The position numbers were made by a program, and so were the translations under genes. This document shows positions 5,993-7,030 of a DNA stretch of 7,030 bases, one piece after another (the first letter of the stretch is position 1; every line of letters starts with the position of its first letter). This DNA comes from Candidatus Njordarchaeota archaeon (GTDB lineage Archaea; Asgardarchaeota; Njordarchaeia; Njordarchaeales; Njordarchaeaceae). The notes beneath the pieces were generated by a model. That model made no database searches, had not been told where the DNA came from, and saw only the letters and a program-made list of their open reading frames with translations. The DNA lies in contig JAHKLF010000078.1 in assembly GCA_029856615.1 (NCBI GenBank), forward strand, positions 1 to 7,030, in the 5' to 3' direction.

Positions 5993-6997
5993 TTATCTAA
6001 AATTCCTTGCATAATTCTTTAATATGCATAATCCGTAAATTCCGCTAATGAAACCCCGAATCGAGAATCTATTTCCTTTGAAATAATTACTTTTTTCAAG
6101 TAGATGTAAAAAATATTCTAATATTTCGTTATTTTTACTCATGAAGAAAGATCTACCTAATTTTACACATATATCATAAATAAGAGTGTTACAGTAGAAT
6201 TTTTCTTTCTCTCTTTGGCAATAACTTATAACATTTTCTTCAGCATGTTTAAACATATTTATCGTTTCATTTGTATCATATTTTGACCATAGGAGGCCTA
6301 AAGTGGAGAACTGGGATGCCTTAAAGCTTGGATCAAAATATTTCACTTTCTTCAGTAGGTTGACTATTCTGGAAGCTATTTCATCAGTCTTAATGGGGCA
6401 TTCAGAAAGATAACTATTCGAGAGATTCGTTAGGGTAGCATCAATTATCTCTGATAAATGATTAATTACTACTAGGAAATAATAGTTTAAATTCTCCCTG
6501 ACCTCTTTTTCTCTGATGATTTCTTCTTCGCCGAGTTCTCTCATATATTCTATGAAGTCGTTTATATCATAGAGAAATATCTCTTTTCCTTTTCGAAATG
6601 CATCGTATTTCCATAAAACATATTTAATTAGCTCAAAGAGAGACTCCAATAAATCCTCTGTTGCTTTCAAGAGTTCATTAGATGTATTTTTGCCAGTTAA
6701 GGCAAATAATAGTCCAGCACGAGCTCTGAGTTTTTCTACGCTTGAGAAGAGCTTAAAGGAATCTATTTCAATGGGATACAGAGATATTGCCTTTTGAAGT
6801 TCGCTCCACGCTTTTTCTTTAAGTCCTATTTGGAATAATGCTAATATTAATGACGATGACAATCTTATGTGCGGAAGTTCTAATACTTCAATTTTCTTAT
6901 ATATATTCTCATAAAGATAAATAACGGATTTTTCTGGTGGAGGGAGGAACCCAGAAGATTTCGTATAACTAGTTAATACATCGTAAAAATCTAACAT
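5993..6997 (-). CDS. Unrecognised helical protein, 334 residues or more; 5' end may lie outside the window
   Basis: I do not recognise this family. The sequence is rich in Leu, Lys, Glu, Ile and Tyr and looks almost entirely alpha-helical. One segment (residues 46-75, with IGLKEKAWSELQKAISLYP) resembles a tetratricopeptide repeat; similar helical hairpins may follow but are too diverged to count. There is no signal peptide, clear membrane span, cysteine motif or nucleotide-binding loop. Cysteines are few and scattered. The ATG at 6997 has no good ribosome binding site, and the frame stays open through all eleven codons to the window edge (EVKEFYKKYRV before the Met), so the true start may lie beyond 7030. 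It converges on the flavoprotein gene and is not part of the hyd operon. A scaffold or protein-interaction role is a guess. The stop is TAA at 5993-5995. Confidence 0.65.
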   Translation of the reverse strand: MLDFYDVLTSYTKSSGFLPPPEKSVIYLYENIYKKIEVLELPHIRLSSSLILALFQIGLKEKAWSELQKAISLYPIEIDSFKLFSSVEKLRARAGLLFALTGKNTSNELLKATEDLLESLFELIKYVLWKYDAFRKGKEIFLYDINDFIEYMRELGEEEIIREKEVRENLNYYFLVVINHLSEIIDATLTNLSNSYLSECPIKTDEIASRIVNLLKKVKYFDPSFKASQFSTLGLLWSKYDTNETINMFKHAEENVISYCQREKEKFYCNTLIYDICVKLGRSFFMSKNNEILEYFLHLLEKSNYFKGNRFSIRGFISGIYGLCILKNYARNFR

Positions 6998-7030
6998 AAC
7001 ACGGTACTTCTTGTAGAATTCCTTTACTTC

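Overview
The window looks like a piece of an AT-rich archaeal chromosome, probably from an anaerobic and perhaps thermophilic organism. The evidence is the heavy use of AGA/AGG and ATA codons, GAGGTGA-type ribosome binding sites, oligo-T terminators without hairpins, TATA-like boxes, and a gene set (hydBGDA) known from sulfur-metabolising Thermococcales and many other archaea. I cannot name the lineage from this sequence.

Layout. Positions 1-407 hold no intact gene. They carry the decayed N-terminal part of a GyrI-like effector-binding protein (146-357, +), and just before it an open stretch (12-149) that may be the tail of another lost gene. Positions 408-4319 (-) are a tight four-gene operon, transcribed hydB, hydG, hydD, hydA. 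It encodes a complete group 3b cytoplasmic [NiFe] hydrogenase (sulfhydrogenase): hydB and hydG form the iron-sulfur and FAD/NAD(P)H module, hydD and hydA the hydrogenase module. The genes are spaced by -4 to +6 bases, and ribosome binding sites sit inside the preceding genes. Positions 4320-4570 are a divergent control region with candidate TATA boxes on both sides and repeated inverted TTGAA(A/G) half-sites. Positions 4571-5920 (+) encode a flavoprotein of the CoA-disulfide reductase / NADH oxidase family. Positions 5921-5992 are a short convergent gap with T-tracts. Positions 5993-6997 (-) encode an unrecognised helical protein whose frame is still open at the window edge.

How the parts fit. 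The hydrogenase exchanges electrons between H2/H+ and NAD(P)H through HydG, and the divergent flavoprotein uses NAD(P)H to reduce a disulfide, polysulfide, sulfur or oxygen. Both systems therefore draw on the same nicotinamide pool, and they share one control region. In Thermococcales, hydrogenase genes and an NADPH-dependent sulfur reductase of this flavoprotein family are controlled in opposite directions by SurR; the layout here is reminiscent of that, but the repeats are not the SurR consensus. The most distinctive points are the Arg in place of His at the HydA processing site, the TTGAA(A/G) repeats, the multiply frameshifted GyrI remnant, and the unknown last gene. I did not find a clearly new system; the core is a known enzyme with unusual details.
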